From Enterobacter kobei (GTDB lineage: Bacteria; Pseudomonadota; Gammaproteobacteria; Enterobacterales; Enterobacteriaceae), in NCBI RefSeq assembly GCF_018323985.1, contig NZ_AP024590.1:4526001-4590000 (forward strand): a DNA stretch of 64,000 nt. Direction: 5' to 3'. Position numbers and translations under genes: made by a program. Within the stretch, counting starts at the first letter, position 1. Every line of letters starts with the position of its first letter. This document shows, one piece after another, positions 16,041 to 23,684 of the stretch. The notes beneath the pieces were generated by a model that had not been told where the DNA came from, made no database searches, and saw nothing but the letters and a program-made list of their open reading frames with translations.

Positions 16041-16887
16041 CTATCACGGCGAGCTGCCGGAATGCCCGACCTGGGATGCCGACCACCAGACGCTCTACTG
16101 GACCGATATTCTGCGCCAGGAAATTCATCACTATCAGCCGCATAACGGTGAGCACGGCGTGATGCACTTTGCCGAAGAAGTGGGCTGCTTTGCCCTCCGC
16201 AAGCGCGGCGGCCTGATCGTCGCGATGCGTTCGGCTATCTGGCTGACCGATGGCGAAGGCAGGCTGACGCAGAAAGTGTGCGACAACCCGAATAACCCCC
16301 AACTGGCGCGCTTTAACGATGGCGGCACCGACGGCCAGGGACGCTTTTATGCCGGAACCTACTGGGGGCCGCGGGATTACAACGGCGCGCTGCTGTGCCG
16401 GGTGGACGCCAATCTGCAAACCACGGTGTTGCAGTGTGACATTCTGGGCGCGAACGGGCTGGCGTTCTCCCCGGATGGCCGGTGGATGTATACCAGCGAC
16501 ACGCCGAATCACGTGATTTATCGCACGCCGCTGAATGCACAGGGTCAACCCGGTCAGCGGCAGATCTGGAAAACCTTCCCGCGCGGCCATGGCAGACCAG
16601 ACGGCGCGGCTATCGACGTGGAGGGCGGCTACTGGAGCGCGCTGTTTGACGGCTGGCGCATTGCGCGCTTTTCACCGCAGGGCGACGTGCTGGAGGAAAT
16701 CAGGCTGCCGGTGCGCTGCCCGACCATGGTCTGCTTTGGCGGTAGCGACATGAAAACCTTATTTATTACCACCACCCGGGAAAATATGTCCGCAGAAGAA
16801 ATTACCGCCCACCCGCTGTCGGGCGCGTTATTTTCCCTGCGCGTTACTGTCCCCGGCGTTCAAAACGTAAAATTTAACGAGAACTGA
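16015..16887 (+). CDS. SMP-30/gluconolactonase family lactonase
   Basis: 290 residues, six-bladed beta-propeller type. The metal-site pattern of SMP-30 lactonases is visible: Glu16 in ELPECPTW, Asn/Asp in ARFNDGGTDGQGRFYAGT (about residues 98-114), NGLAFSPDGRWMYTSDT (about 145-160) and RPDGAAIDVEGGYW (about 197-210). It would hydrolyse an aldonolactone to the aldonate, the step between the SDR dehydrogenase and the IlvD dehydratase. An AAGGA ribosome site lies inside the end of the mutarotase gene. The next gene starts three bases after its stop. Confidence 0.88.
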   Translation: MEQPRVLFDYHGELPECPTWDADHQTLYWTDILRQEIHHYQPHNGEHGVMHFAEEVGCFALRKRGGLIVAMRSAIWLTDGEGRLTQKVCDNPNNPQLARFNDGGTDGQGRFYAGTYWGPRDYNGALLCRVDANLQTTVLQCDILGANGLAFSPDGRWMYTSDTPNHVIYRTPLNAQGQPGQRQIWKTFPRGHGRPDGAAIDVEGGYWSALFDGWRIARFSPQGDVLEEIRLPVRCPTMVCFGGSDMKTLFITTTRENMSAEEITAHPLSGALFSLRVTVPGVQNVKFNEN

Positions 16888-16890
16888 AAA

Positions 16891-17760
16891 ATGAAAACTA
16901 TTGGTTTTATCGGGCTTGGCCTGATGGGCGACGCTATGTCCAAAAACATTGTCGCCAAATTTAACGGTACGGTTCTGGTATTCGATATTAATCAGGATGC
17001 TATTAACTGGCTGGTATTACAGGGCGCGCAGGCGGCTATTTCCGTGGCGGATATTGCGCAGCGTGCCGACGTTATTATCAGCATGGTGCCACGCTCTGAA
17101 CATGTGCGCGATATTTATCAGCAGATGCTGCCGTATTTACACGCCGGGCAAATCACCATTGATATGTCGACTATCGATCCTTCTGTGTCGGTGGCTATTT
17201 CCCGCCAGGTGAATAATACCGGCGCAATCATGCTTGATGCGCCAGTGGTGAAATCAGTGCCTGCCGCGCAGAAAGGCGAACTGGGTATTTATATCGGCGG
17301 TGATAAAGCGGCATGGGAAAGGGTGTCGCCGATCCTCGCCATGATGGGTAATCACCAGATCCATATGGGCGAGAATGGCCGCGGTCTGGTAATGAAAATC
17401 GTGCACAACCTGCTGGTGGCGGGCATTCAGAACAGCGTCAACGAGATGCTGACCGTGGCGGATCACTACGGCATTGCTAAAGCGGATTTCCATAAAGCCA
17501 TCTCGTTTGGTGGCGCAACTAACTGGTATCTCGACAGCAAAATAAACAGTCTGATCGCGGAAGATTATCGCACCGCCTTCTCTCTGCAAAACATGGCCAA
17601 AGACGTCAACATCATGAAGTCGCTGCTGACAGAAGCCGGGTTATTTCTGCCGGGCGTGAATGTGGTGAAAAACGTGTATGACCAGGGAATGGAAAACGGC
17701 CTGGGCGGCGAGGATTTTTCTGCCACCTGGAAAGTCGTAAAACACAGCGCCAGAAAATAA
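16891..17760 (+). CDS. Beta-hydroxyacid dehydrogenase family reductase (YihU-like; candidate sulfolactaldehyde reductase)
   Basis: 289 residues. The Rossmann motif GFIGLGLMGDAM is at residues 5-16, the catalytic Lys169 lies in GLVMKIVHN, and Asn173 follows. The family usually has DAPVSGG at the substrate loop. Here the loop reads DAPVVKS, putting Lys121 where YihU has Arg123 (DAPVGRT in the yihU of this window), a residue known to contact the sulfonate. A basic side chain there fits an anionic aldehyde such as 3-sulfolactaldehyde. Tartronate semialdehyde or another acidic semialdehyde is the alternative. No glycerate kinase gene is present, which argues against the tartronate route. Confidence 0.83.
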   Translation: MKTIGFIGLGLMGDAMSKNIVAKFNGTVLVFDINQDAINWLVLQGAQAAISVADIAQRADVIISMVPRSEHVRDIYQQMLPYLHAGQITIDMSTIDPSVSVAISRQVNNTGAIMLDAPVVKSVPAAQKGELGIYIGGDKAAWERVSPILAMMGNHQIHMGENGRGLVMKIVHNLLVAGIQNSVNEMLTVADHYGIAKADFHKAISFGGATNWYLDSKINSLIAEDYRTAFSLQNMAKDVNIMKSLLTEAGLFLPGVNVVKNVYDQGMENGLGGEDFSATWKVVKHSARK

Positions 17761-17775
17761 CCGAGGAATAACATT

Positions 17776-18543
17776 ATGCACAGCGAAGTGAACGTCATTT
17801 ATAAAAGTCTGCACAATAAAACTGTCGTCATTACCGGCGGTGCCAGTGGCATTGGCGAAGAATATGTCCGCGCCTTTGTTAATCAGGGCGCGCGGGTGGC
17901 CTTTCTTGATTATGATGTCCAGGCAGGTGAAAAACTGGCTGCGGAAATGGGATGTCTGTTTTTATTTTGCGACGTCACGGATATTAAACAGCTACAAACC
18001 TGCTTTATGCAGATTATCGAGCAGTTGGGTGATATCGACATTCTTATTAATAACGCCGGCAGCGACGATCACCATACTATCGATGATTTAACGGAGGAGT
18101 ATTTTAATAACCGCATTAACGTCAATATGCGTCACCACCTGTTTGCTATTCAGGCGGTGATTCCCGGCATGACGCGCAAAGGCAGCGGCAGCATTATCAA
18201 TATGGGTTCGATCAACTGGATGCGCGGGCGTCCGGGGCGGGTGTGCTATTCCCTGTCGAAAGCGGCTATTCACGGTTTTACCCGCACGCTGGCGCAGGAG
18301 CTGGGGCCGCGCGGTATCCGGGTGAACAGCCTGGTGCCGGGGGCGATCCGCACCGCGAAGCAGGACGCGATGTGGGCGAAACTCGATCCGGCGGCGGTGA
18401 ATCAGTTTATCGAATTACAGGCGCTGAAATTCCGTCTCGACGGCACGCACTGCGCGCGGCTGGCGCTGTTTCTGGCATCCGATGAATCCTGCGGCTGCAC
18501 AGGTCAGGACTTTATCGTCGATGCGGGCTTGTCGCTGAACTAG
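17776..18543 (+). CDS. SDR-family sugar 1-dehydrogenase (candidate sulfoquinovose dehydrogenase)
   Basis: 255 residues of the classical short-chain dehydrogenase fold. The cofactor motif TGGASGIG is at residues 20-27, NNAG near 92 and the catalytic residues are Ser145, Tyr158 and Lys162. The stretch INNAGSDDHHTIDDLTEEYF with VNMRHHLFAIQAV is the pattern of bacterial aldose dehydrogenases (xylose, galactose, fucose type) that oxidise the C1 hydroxyl to a lactone. In a sulfo-ED scheme it would make 6-deoxy-6-sulfogluconolactone for the adjacent SMP-30 enzyme. The true substrate cannot be read from sequence. Confidence 0.85.
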   Translation: MHSEVNVIYKSLHNKTVVITGGASGIGEEYVRAFVNQGARVAFLDYDVQAGEKLAAEMGCLFLFCDVTDIKQLQTCFMQIIEQLGDIDILINNAGSDDHHTIDDLTEEYFNNRINVNMRHHLFAIQAVIPGMTRKGSGSIINMGSINWMRGRPGRVCYSLSKAAIHGFTRTLAQELGPRGIRVNSLVPGAIRTAKQDAMWAKLDPAAVNQFIELQALKFRLDGTHCARLALFLASDESCGCTGQDFIVDAGLSLN

Positions 18544-18552
18544 GGGGTGCAC

Positions 18553-19437
18553 ATGGATGTTTTTAGCTTGCTCACCCCCGATGGCGTGATGCTGGAAACT
18601 CGCGCGGTGCTGATTGTGGTGGCGGTAATGTTTCTGTACACCTTCGTCGGCATTTGCGCGGGCTTTGGCGGCGGGCTGACCGCCATGCCGCTGATCACAA
18701 TGGTGCTGCCGTTAAAAATGGCCGCGCCGATGTCGGTGATGGTCGGCACGGCAACGGCGCTGTACGCCACCTGGCTGTCGCGCAAGGAAACCGACTGGAA
18801 ATCGGCGCTGGTGCTGATCGTATTTTCGCTGGCGGGGATCCCGGTGGGGCTGTATGCGCTGTCATATCTGCCCGACCACATTATGAAAATTGGCCTCGGC
18901 GCTTTTATCATTCTCTATTCTTTTTACAGTCTATTTATCCCGCGCCTGCCGGTGTACGACAAGCGCTGGATCGCCGCCCCGATGGGTGCGGTTGCCGGGG
19001 CGCTGGGCGCGGCATTTTCCACCAACGGGCCGCCAGTGGTGATGTACGGGATGCTGCGTAATCTGGCTCCCGCCGCTTTTCGCGGTACGCTGAACGCCTT
19101 TTTTACGGCGAACAATATCGCGATCATTGGCGGGCTGGCCACCAGCGGTATTCTGACCCTTTCCACCGTCAAGCTGGTGATTTTCTGTATCCCGACCATG
19201 ATCCTCGGCGCACTGGTCGGCCAGTACGTTCACAAGCGGATTTCGGTGAAGGTGTTTCGCCTGATGGTATTTTTATTGTTGATTGCTTCAGGCGCGATGC
19301 TGATAAAAGGGGCAACCGGGATCTCTGCCGCAAGCGCCCTGCTTCCGGCGTTTGGGTTGCTGGCGGTTCTGCAACTGGCGTTTGGGCGGAAAGTCGCGGC
19401 GATACGCGCCGCGGATGAAGCGCAGAAAGCGCAATAA
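18553..19437 (+). CDS. TauE/SafE (TSUP) family membrane permease, candidate sulfonate exporter
   Basis: 294 residues from an ATG five bases after an AGGGGG site; a GTG two codons earlier is possible. About eight hydrophobic helices form two repeats, each with the family pattern GxGGG/GAxGAxFSxNGPP (GFGGGLTAMP near residue 38, GALGAAFSTNGPPVVMY near 154). TSUP proteins are often linked to export of sulfite or organosulfonates, and a TauE-type permease occurs in the P. putida SQ1 sulfo-ED cluster. It is the last gene of the operon; the convergent terminator at 19490-19524 follows. It would export the C3-sulfonate end product. Confidence 0.83.
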   Translation: MDVFSLLTPDGVMLETRAVLIVVAVMFLYTFVGICAGFGGGLTAMPLITMVLPLKMAAPMSVMVGTATALYATWLSRKETDWKSALVLIVFSLAGIPVGLYALSYLPDHIMKIGLGAFIILYSFYSLFIPRLPVYDKRWIAAPMGAVAGALGAAFSTNGPPVVMYGMLRNLAPAAFRGTLNAFFTANNIAIIGGLATSGILTLSTVKLVIFCIPTMILGALVGQYVHKRISVKVFRLMVFLLLIASGAMLIKGATGISAASALLPAFGLLAVLQLAFGRKVAAIRAADEAQKAQ

Positions 19438-19489
19438 TCAACAAGCGCACCGAAGAGTGTAATTAAATAAGGATATTCTAAAGCTCGAT

Positions 19490-19524
19490 AAACACCCTTA
19501 TGGGTAATATCTATAAGGGTGTTT
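19490..19524. terminator. Bidirectional terminator between the TauE operon and the T6SS module
   Basis: Stems AAACACCCTTAT and ATAAGGGTGTTT flank an 11-base loop, with A- and T-rich sequence on both sides. It lies between two convergent operons and may also mark the junction of the A+T-rich insert. Confidence 0.8.
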
Positions 19525-19528
19525 ACTT

Positions 19529-19765
19529 TTAGCGCTTTTTAATTAATGCTGTCAAATATATTAACATTGCGACTATTAATAGTGATGATACACATATAGA
19601 TAAAAAGTAATACTTATCCCACGTATCCCCAGGTATAACGCCCGTGTACATTCGAATGAAGCTATACACTTTAACCTCTGGCATCATCACATACATCAGT
19701 ACTAACACCACTGTAAACAGCAATGCTTCTCCAACCCATAGTAGTGCGTATTGTAGTGGCTTCAT
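19529..19765 (-). CDS. Small membrane protein, candidate immunity protein of the Tlde1-like effector
   Basis: 78 residues with two hydrophobic segments (about 8-28 and 52-74) separated by a polar loop of about 25 residues (VKVYSFIRMYTGVIPGDTWD). That loop would face the periplasm if the first helix acts as a signal anchor. I do not recognise the family. The ATG overlaps the effector stop (TAATG), so the two are translationally coupled, and cognate immunity genes normally follow their T6SS effector. The site of effector action (periplasm) and the membrane topology agree with an immunity role; this is inferred from context only. Confidence 0.65.
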   Translation of the reverse strand: MKPLQYALLWVGEALLFTVVLVLMYVMMPEVKVYSFIRMYTGVIPGDTWDKYYFLSICVSSLLIVAMLIYLTALIKKR

Positions 19766-20241
19766 TAGTATACCTGTATTGTACCAAACACTGTTAATGA
19801 GGCTGTTACCTGGATTGTGGGTGTACTGAGTAAAAAATTACGTAACAACATAAAATCGGATAAGCGAGGTAGAGTAATACAACCTTCACTAACCCCTTTA
19901 TATCCTGCCGGATGTAGCCTAAAGTGCCCTCTCTCCACCTGATCAATAAATGTTAGATCATCAATCTGTGAATCTTGTCTGTATAGAGCAAACCATAGTG
20001 ATCTATCCGAACCAGAAGCAAACGACGCAAAAGCATCCCTTAACGCTGTAAGTAAGCCACCAGTCCCACGCGTAACTATATAATACACTCCTGGAGGTAG
20101 CGGGCCGATTGATGGGATGGCTATATCATTAGCATTGTTACGTGATGAACCTGTACCAGAATAGGCAGGAAAAAAACCAATGCCAGGGCAACTGAGATTA
20201 CTCAGCTGATTGCCATTCAGATAGAAAGTGCACTGAATCAT
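19765..20241 (-). CDS. Tlde1-like T6SS effector with L,D-transpeptidase-type active site (DUF2778)
   Basis: 158 residues. His110, Ser118, Gly120 and Cys121 in HPAGYKGVSEGCITLP form the His...SxGC catalytic signature of Tlde1-type effectors, which act on peptidoglycan tetrapeptide stems in the periplasm of target cells. IGPLPPGVYYIV (about residues 45-56) is also typical of the DUF2778 fold. There is no signal peptide, as expected for a protein delivered by a T6SS. It starts at the end of hcp (four-base overlap), suggesting Hcp-tube delivery. The base composition is much more A+T-rich than in the flanking sugar operons, a sign of transfer. Confidence 0.85.
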   Translation of the reverse strand: MIQCTFYLNGNQLSNLSCPGIGFFPAYSGTGSSRNNANDIAIPSIGPLPPGVYYIVTRGTGGLLTALRDAFASFASGSDRSLWFALYRQDSQIDDLTFIDQVERGHFRLHPAGYKGVSEGCITLPRLSDFMLLRNFLLSTPTIQVTASLTVFGTIQVY

Positions 20242-20720
20242 CGCTCATTCCAGCTATCTGAGAAAATAATATTACCATCACAGTGTTTCCATGTAATTTT
20301 CTCATAACGTAATGAAACGCTCTCTAAGTGATTATGCTTTTCGGTAGCTGGATTTTTGCAATCATGCATCAATGGGCAAATAGAGATTACTTTAACGTTT
20401 TCCAGCAACATATTAAAGTATTCTTCCTCTTGCCCGCCATAATTAATTTTATACCATTTAATCTCCACTGTTTTTAGTGTTTTCCCTTGAGCTACAGCCT
20501 TATAAATATATGGACTAGAAGAATCAAATTCTTTTTGAAACGTTAATGGAGCATGTAATCGCGTTCCAGTGATGTTACCTGTGCTGTTATCAGTAGGTAA
20601 ATGTAATCCATGACTAAAACCGAGGACTTCAATACTCCCTTCACGATCTTTAACATCAACCGCACCCTTGATATCTGCACCGCCATCGTCTTTCATCCAT
20701 AAGTATGCCGGAATTGCCAT
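20238..20720 (-). CDS. hcp: Hcp, type VI secretion tube protein (orphan)
   Basis: 160 residues, the normal Hcp length. Family features: the N-terminal AIPAYLWMKDDGGADIKGAVDVKDREGSIEV with HGL, RLHAPLTFQKEFDSSSPYIYKAVAQGK, and the C-terminal IIFSDSWNER after a beta-rich domain. Hcp hexamers stack into the inner tube of the T6SS and can carry small effectors in the lumen. No sheath, membrane-complex or vgrG genes are in the window, so this is an orphan copy that must rely on a core system elsewhere. It is the first gene of an hcp-effector-immunity operon of very A+T-rich DNA. Confidence 0.9.
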   Translation of the reverse strand: MAIPAYLWMKDDGGADIKGAVDVKDREGSIEVLGFSHGLHLPTDNSTGNITGTRLHAPLTFQKEFDSSSPYIYKAVAQGKTLKTVEIKWYKINYGGQEEEYFNMLLENVKVISICPLMHDCKNPATEKHNHLESVSLRYEKITWKHCDGNIIFSDSWNER

Positions 20721-20875
20721 TTTTAAACGTCCTTTTTGCAGTTATTAATTCATACGACATTATAAAAAGGACCTATATATTAGAAATTGATAAATTCCGA
20801 AAATCGTTGGGCTTTATAATTAAAAAATAAAGCCTATACGATTAATTACCCTGAAACGCACCTTCGGTGCGCCTG
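20721..20875 (-). promoter_or_regulatory. A+T-rich interval: hcp promoter region and yihW end
   Basis: The interval holds the hcp upstream region and two hairpins. GGCTTTAT...ATAAAGCC is at 20810-20834, and CGCACC-TTC-GGTGCG is at 20857-20871. The second, followed by TTT on the minus strand, could terminate yihW transcription. I see no clear sigma-54 site. Confidence 0.45.
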
Positions 20876-21667
20876 TTACATCTCATCGTCCGGCGAGGCG
20901 AGGATCAGTTCAATCTGCTTATTCTTCAGCAGGCTATGCAGCGCCTGCGGTGGGGCTTTGTCGGTGAACAGTGCGGTGGCCTGAGTGACGTTGCCGATCT
21001 CCACGGCGGCGGAGGCGGTGAATTTGGTGTGATCCACCGCCACCAGGATTTGCCGGGAGTGGGCCATCATGGTGCGGGCGACGCTGGCTTCATTGACGTC
21101 AAATTCCAGCAGCGTGCCGTCGTTTTCAATCGCGCCGAGGCTGGTGATCAGGTAGTCGGCGCGGAAACCTTCCACAAAAGAGACCGCATGCGGGCCGATA
21201 ATGCCGCTGTTATGCGGCCGGAGCGTGCCGCCAGGCACCATCACTTCAAAGCGGGTGTTTTTGTAGAGAATATGTGCCACCCGCAGGCTATTGGTGATGA
21301 TGCGCAGATGATTATGATTCAACAGCGCCCGCGCAATATGTTCCACCGTGGTGCCGATGGTAATGAAAATAGTCGACCCGTCGGGGATGTAATCGGCAAT
21401 GGCTTCGGCAATGGCTTTTTTCTCGGCGGTCAGCGAGATTTCACGCTCTTCAAACGCCGTGTTGACCACGCTCGACGCGCGGCCTGCGCCGCCGTGATGG
21501 CGGGTGATCAGGCCCTGCTCGCTGAGTTTGCGAATATCACGCCGCACCGTCTGCGTGGAGACATCCAGCAGTTGCGCAAGTTCATCAATGTTCATGTAAC
21601 CGCGTTCTGCGATCAACGCCAGCAGTTGATCGTGGCGCGGATTGCCGGTCAGCTCGGTGGCACTCAT
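20876..21667 (-). CDS. yihW: DeoR-family regulator of the sulfoquinovose operon (YihW/CsqR)
   Basis: 263 residues from MSATELTGNPRHDQLL, preceded by a GGGAA site and matching the E. coli start. The N-terminal winged helix-turn-helix (about residues 9-60; YMNIDELAQLLDVSTQTVRR DIRKLSEQG) is followed by a DeoR-type sugar-phosphate sensor domain (about 75-235) with ITNSLRVA and VDHTKF. In E. coli CsqR represses the yih genes and is released by sulfoquinovose-related ligands. It follows yihV in the same direction with a 36-base gap, both divergent from yihUTSQPO. Confidence 0.94.
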   Translation of the reverse strand: MSATELTGNPRHDQLLALIAERGYMNIDELAQLLDVSTQTVRRDIRKLSEQGLITRHHGGAGRASSVVNTAFEEREISLTAEKKAIAEAIADYIPDGSTIFITIGTTVEHIARALLNHNHLRIITNSLRVAHILYKNTRFEVMVPGGTLRPHNSGIIGPHAVSFVEGFRADYLITSLGAIENDGTLLEFDVNEASVARTMMAHSRQILVAVDHTKFTASAAVEIGNVTQATALFTDKAPPQALHSLLKNKQIELILASPDDEM

Positions 21668-21703
21668 GCGTTTCCCTCGTAACCTCATCGTTAATAGGTC
21701 ATT

Positions 21704-22600
21704 TTATACATAAAGTGACAAAAAAGACCGGACTTGATCACAATCAGGGATGCCGTCTCGCCCGCCGGGGCGGGTGCATTTGAGCGCTGCTACGCCGCTG
21801 GCGAAGCGGACGGCATCATTGATGGGCTTCTGTTGCGCCAGGCTGAACGCCAGCGCGCCGTGAAAGACGTCTCCCGCGCCGGTGGTATCGACGACGTTCA
21901 CGCGAAAACCCGGCTGATGATGATGATCAGCGCCGGCCATAAAATGACAGCCCTGCGCCCCGCTGGTGACATAGACCTGCCCGTCAGTGACGGTGCGGGC
22001 GTACTCCAGCCCTGCCAGCGGATCATCAAGACCGGAGAAACGGCGCAGGCCCGGTGCAGAAAAGGCAGCGTGATCGCTGAGCGCGACCAGGTCGTCAATC
22101 TTCTGCGGCGTCACGTCACCATCCAGCACGGTGATCACTCCGGCCTGTTTTGCCAGCGTGAAGGCGCGCTTCGCCCCGTCATGCCAGCGCACATCCGCCA
22201 GCACCACGTCCCATTGTGAAAAATCCAGCGCATCCAGCCAGTCAGCGTCGAGCGGCAGATCCGGGCCAGGATAGTTAATGATGATCCGCTCACCCTGCGC
22301 ATCTACCAGCACGGCGGATTGCGAGGAGCTGGCGTTTTTGACGCGCCGACAAAAGCGGGTATTTACCCCCAGGGACTCCAGTTCCGCGAGAAGCTTGTCG
22401 CCAGTAACGTCATCGCCGGTGCGACCAATAAAGTCCACCTGCGCCCCCAGTTTTGCCGCCGCCACCGCTGCCGTAGCCGCCGGGCCGCCGCCCACTTCCC
22501 GATAGTGATGCGCCACATATTTGCCCCCTTCCGTAGGTAGCGCCTCAACATTGTAGATCCGGTCCATTACGGTAATCCCGACGCAGACGATACGCACCAT
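21704..22600 (-). CDS. yihV: 6-deoxy-6-sulfofructose kinase
   Basis: 298 residues from MVRIVCVG; an upstream ATG lies directly against the AAGGA site, so the second ATG is the start, which also gives the E. coli length. PfkB-family kinase of the sulfo-EMP pathway: phosphorylates sulfofructose at C1. The PfkB signature 1 region GGGPAATAAVAAAKLGAQVD (about residues 33-52) and signature 2 DTTGAGDVFHGAL with the catalytic Asp (about 241-253) are intact. It is divergent from yihU and shares the promoter region. Confidence 0.95.
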   Translation of the reverse strand: MVRIVCVGITVMDRIYNVEALPTEGGKYVAHHYREVGGGPAATAAVAAAKLGAQVDFIGRTGDDVTGDKLLAELESLGVNTRFCRRVKNASSSQSAVLVDAQGERIIINYPGPDLPLDADWLDALDFSQWDVVLADVRWHDGAKRAFTLAKQAGVITVLDGDVTPQKIDDLVALSDHAAFSAPGLRRFSGLDDPLAGLEYARTVTDGQVYVTSGAQGCHFMAGADHHHQPGFRVNVVDTTGAGDVFHGALAFSLAQQKPINDAVRFASGVAALKCTRPGGRDGIPDCDQVRSFLSLYV

Positions 22601-22767
22601 GGTCATTCCTTAAACGAGTAACGATGCCGTCATTTTAATTTTCTGGATTGTTAAAAAAGTGACGGGTGTCAATTTTTTGACCATAAATTACAAATACGAT
22701 CAAAAACAGACACAAAAGAGCACGATGAACGACATAATCTGACAACCAGCAGCGACGGGAGAGTGAA
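22601..22767. promoter_or_regulatory. Divergent yihV/yihU promoter region
   Basis: A 167-base interval between divergent operons, A+T-rich in the middle. It contains the inverted repeat TGTCAA-TTTTT-TGACCA near 22667-22683, and TTTAAAT-like and GATCAAAAA stretches. In E. coli CsqR (YihW) binds in this interval. The exact operator cannot be assigned by eye. Confidence 0.55.
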
Positions 22768-23664
22768 ATGGCCAGCATTGCGTTTATTGGATTAGGGCAG
22801 ATGGGAGCGCCGATGGCGACGAATCTGCTGAAGAAAGGGCATCACGTCTGGGCGTTTGATGTGAACCCGGCGTCAATGGAGAGCGTGATCCGCGAAGGCG
22901 CAGTAGGGTGCAGCTCACCGGCGCAGGCGGCGGAGTTTGCCGAGTTCGTCATCACCATGCTGCCAAACGGCGATCTGGTGCGTCAGGTGTTGTTCGGCGA
23001 CGGCGGCGTCTGTGAAACCCTCTCCACCCGCGCGCTGGTGATCGACATGTCCACCATTCACCCGTTGCAGACCGATGCCCTGATCCGCGATATGCAGGCA
23101 AAAGGTTTTCAGATGATGGATGCCCCGGTGGGACGCACTTCCGATCATGCGATAGCCGGCACGCTGCTGTTACTGGCGGGCGGCACGGCTGAGCAGGTAG
23201 AGCGCGCCAGCCCGGTACTGCTGGCGATGGGCAGTGAGCTTATCAACGCGGGCGGACCGGGGATGGGCATCCGCGTGAAGCTTATCAACAACTACATGAG
23301 CATCGCCCTTAACGCCCTCTCCGCTGAAGCCGCAGTGCTGTGCGAAGCGCTGGGCCTGTCGTTTGATGTGGCGCTCCAGGTGATGAGCGGCACCCCGGCG
23401 GGCAAAGGGCATTTCACCACGTCGTGGCCGAACAAGGTGCTGAAAGGCGATCTTTCCCCGGCCTTTATGATCGACCTCGCCCATAAGGATCTGGGGATCG
23501 CCCTGGACGTGGCAAATCAGCTGCATGTGCCGATGCCGCTCGGCGCGGCGTCGCGTGAAGTCTATAACCTGGCGCGCGCCGCCGGACGCGGTCGTCAGGA
23601 CTGGACGGCCATCTTAGAGCAGGCCCGCATCAGCGCTGGCCTCACTCCTCTCGTATCCCAGTAA
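22768..23664 (+). CDS. yihU: 3-sulfolactaldehyde reductase
   Basis: 298 residues, the E. coli length. It reduces 3-sulfolactaldehyde to 2,3-dihydroxypropane-1-sulfonate with NADH. The Rossmann motif FIGLGQMGAPMATN is at residues 5-18, and the sulfonate-binding loop DAPVGRT has Arg123. Lys171 and the Asn pair in VKLINNYMS complete the active site. It is the first gene of yihUTSQPO, with a GGGAGAG ribosome site. It is a paralog of the enzyme at 16891-17760. Confidence 0.96.
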   Translation: MASIAFIGLGQMGAPMATNLLKKGHHVWAFDVNPASMESVIREGAVGCSSPAQAAEFAEFVITMLPNGDLVRQVLFGDGGVCETLSTRALVIDMSTIHPLQTDALIRDMQAKGFQMMDAPVGRTSDHAIAGTLLLLAGGTAEQVERASPVLLAMGSELINAGGPGMGIRVKLINNYMSIALNALSAEAAVLCEALGLSFDVALQVMSGTPAGKGHFTTSWPNKVLKGDLSPAFMIDLAHKDLGIALDVANQLHVPMPLGAASREVYNLARAAGRGRQDWTAILEQARISAGLTPLVSQ

Positions 23665-23684
23665 TGCTGTAAAAGGACAGAAGT

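Noticed and set aside
12589..17760. Reading the inserted operon as a glucarate/galactarate (uronate) pathway
   Set aside because: Not excluded, but ranked second: no glycerate kinase, no enolase-type dehydratase, and a TauE permease that this route does not need.
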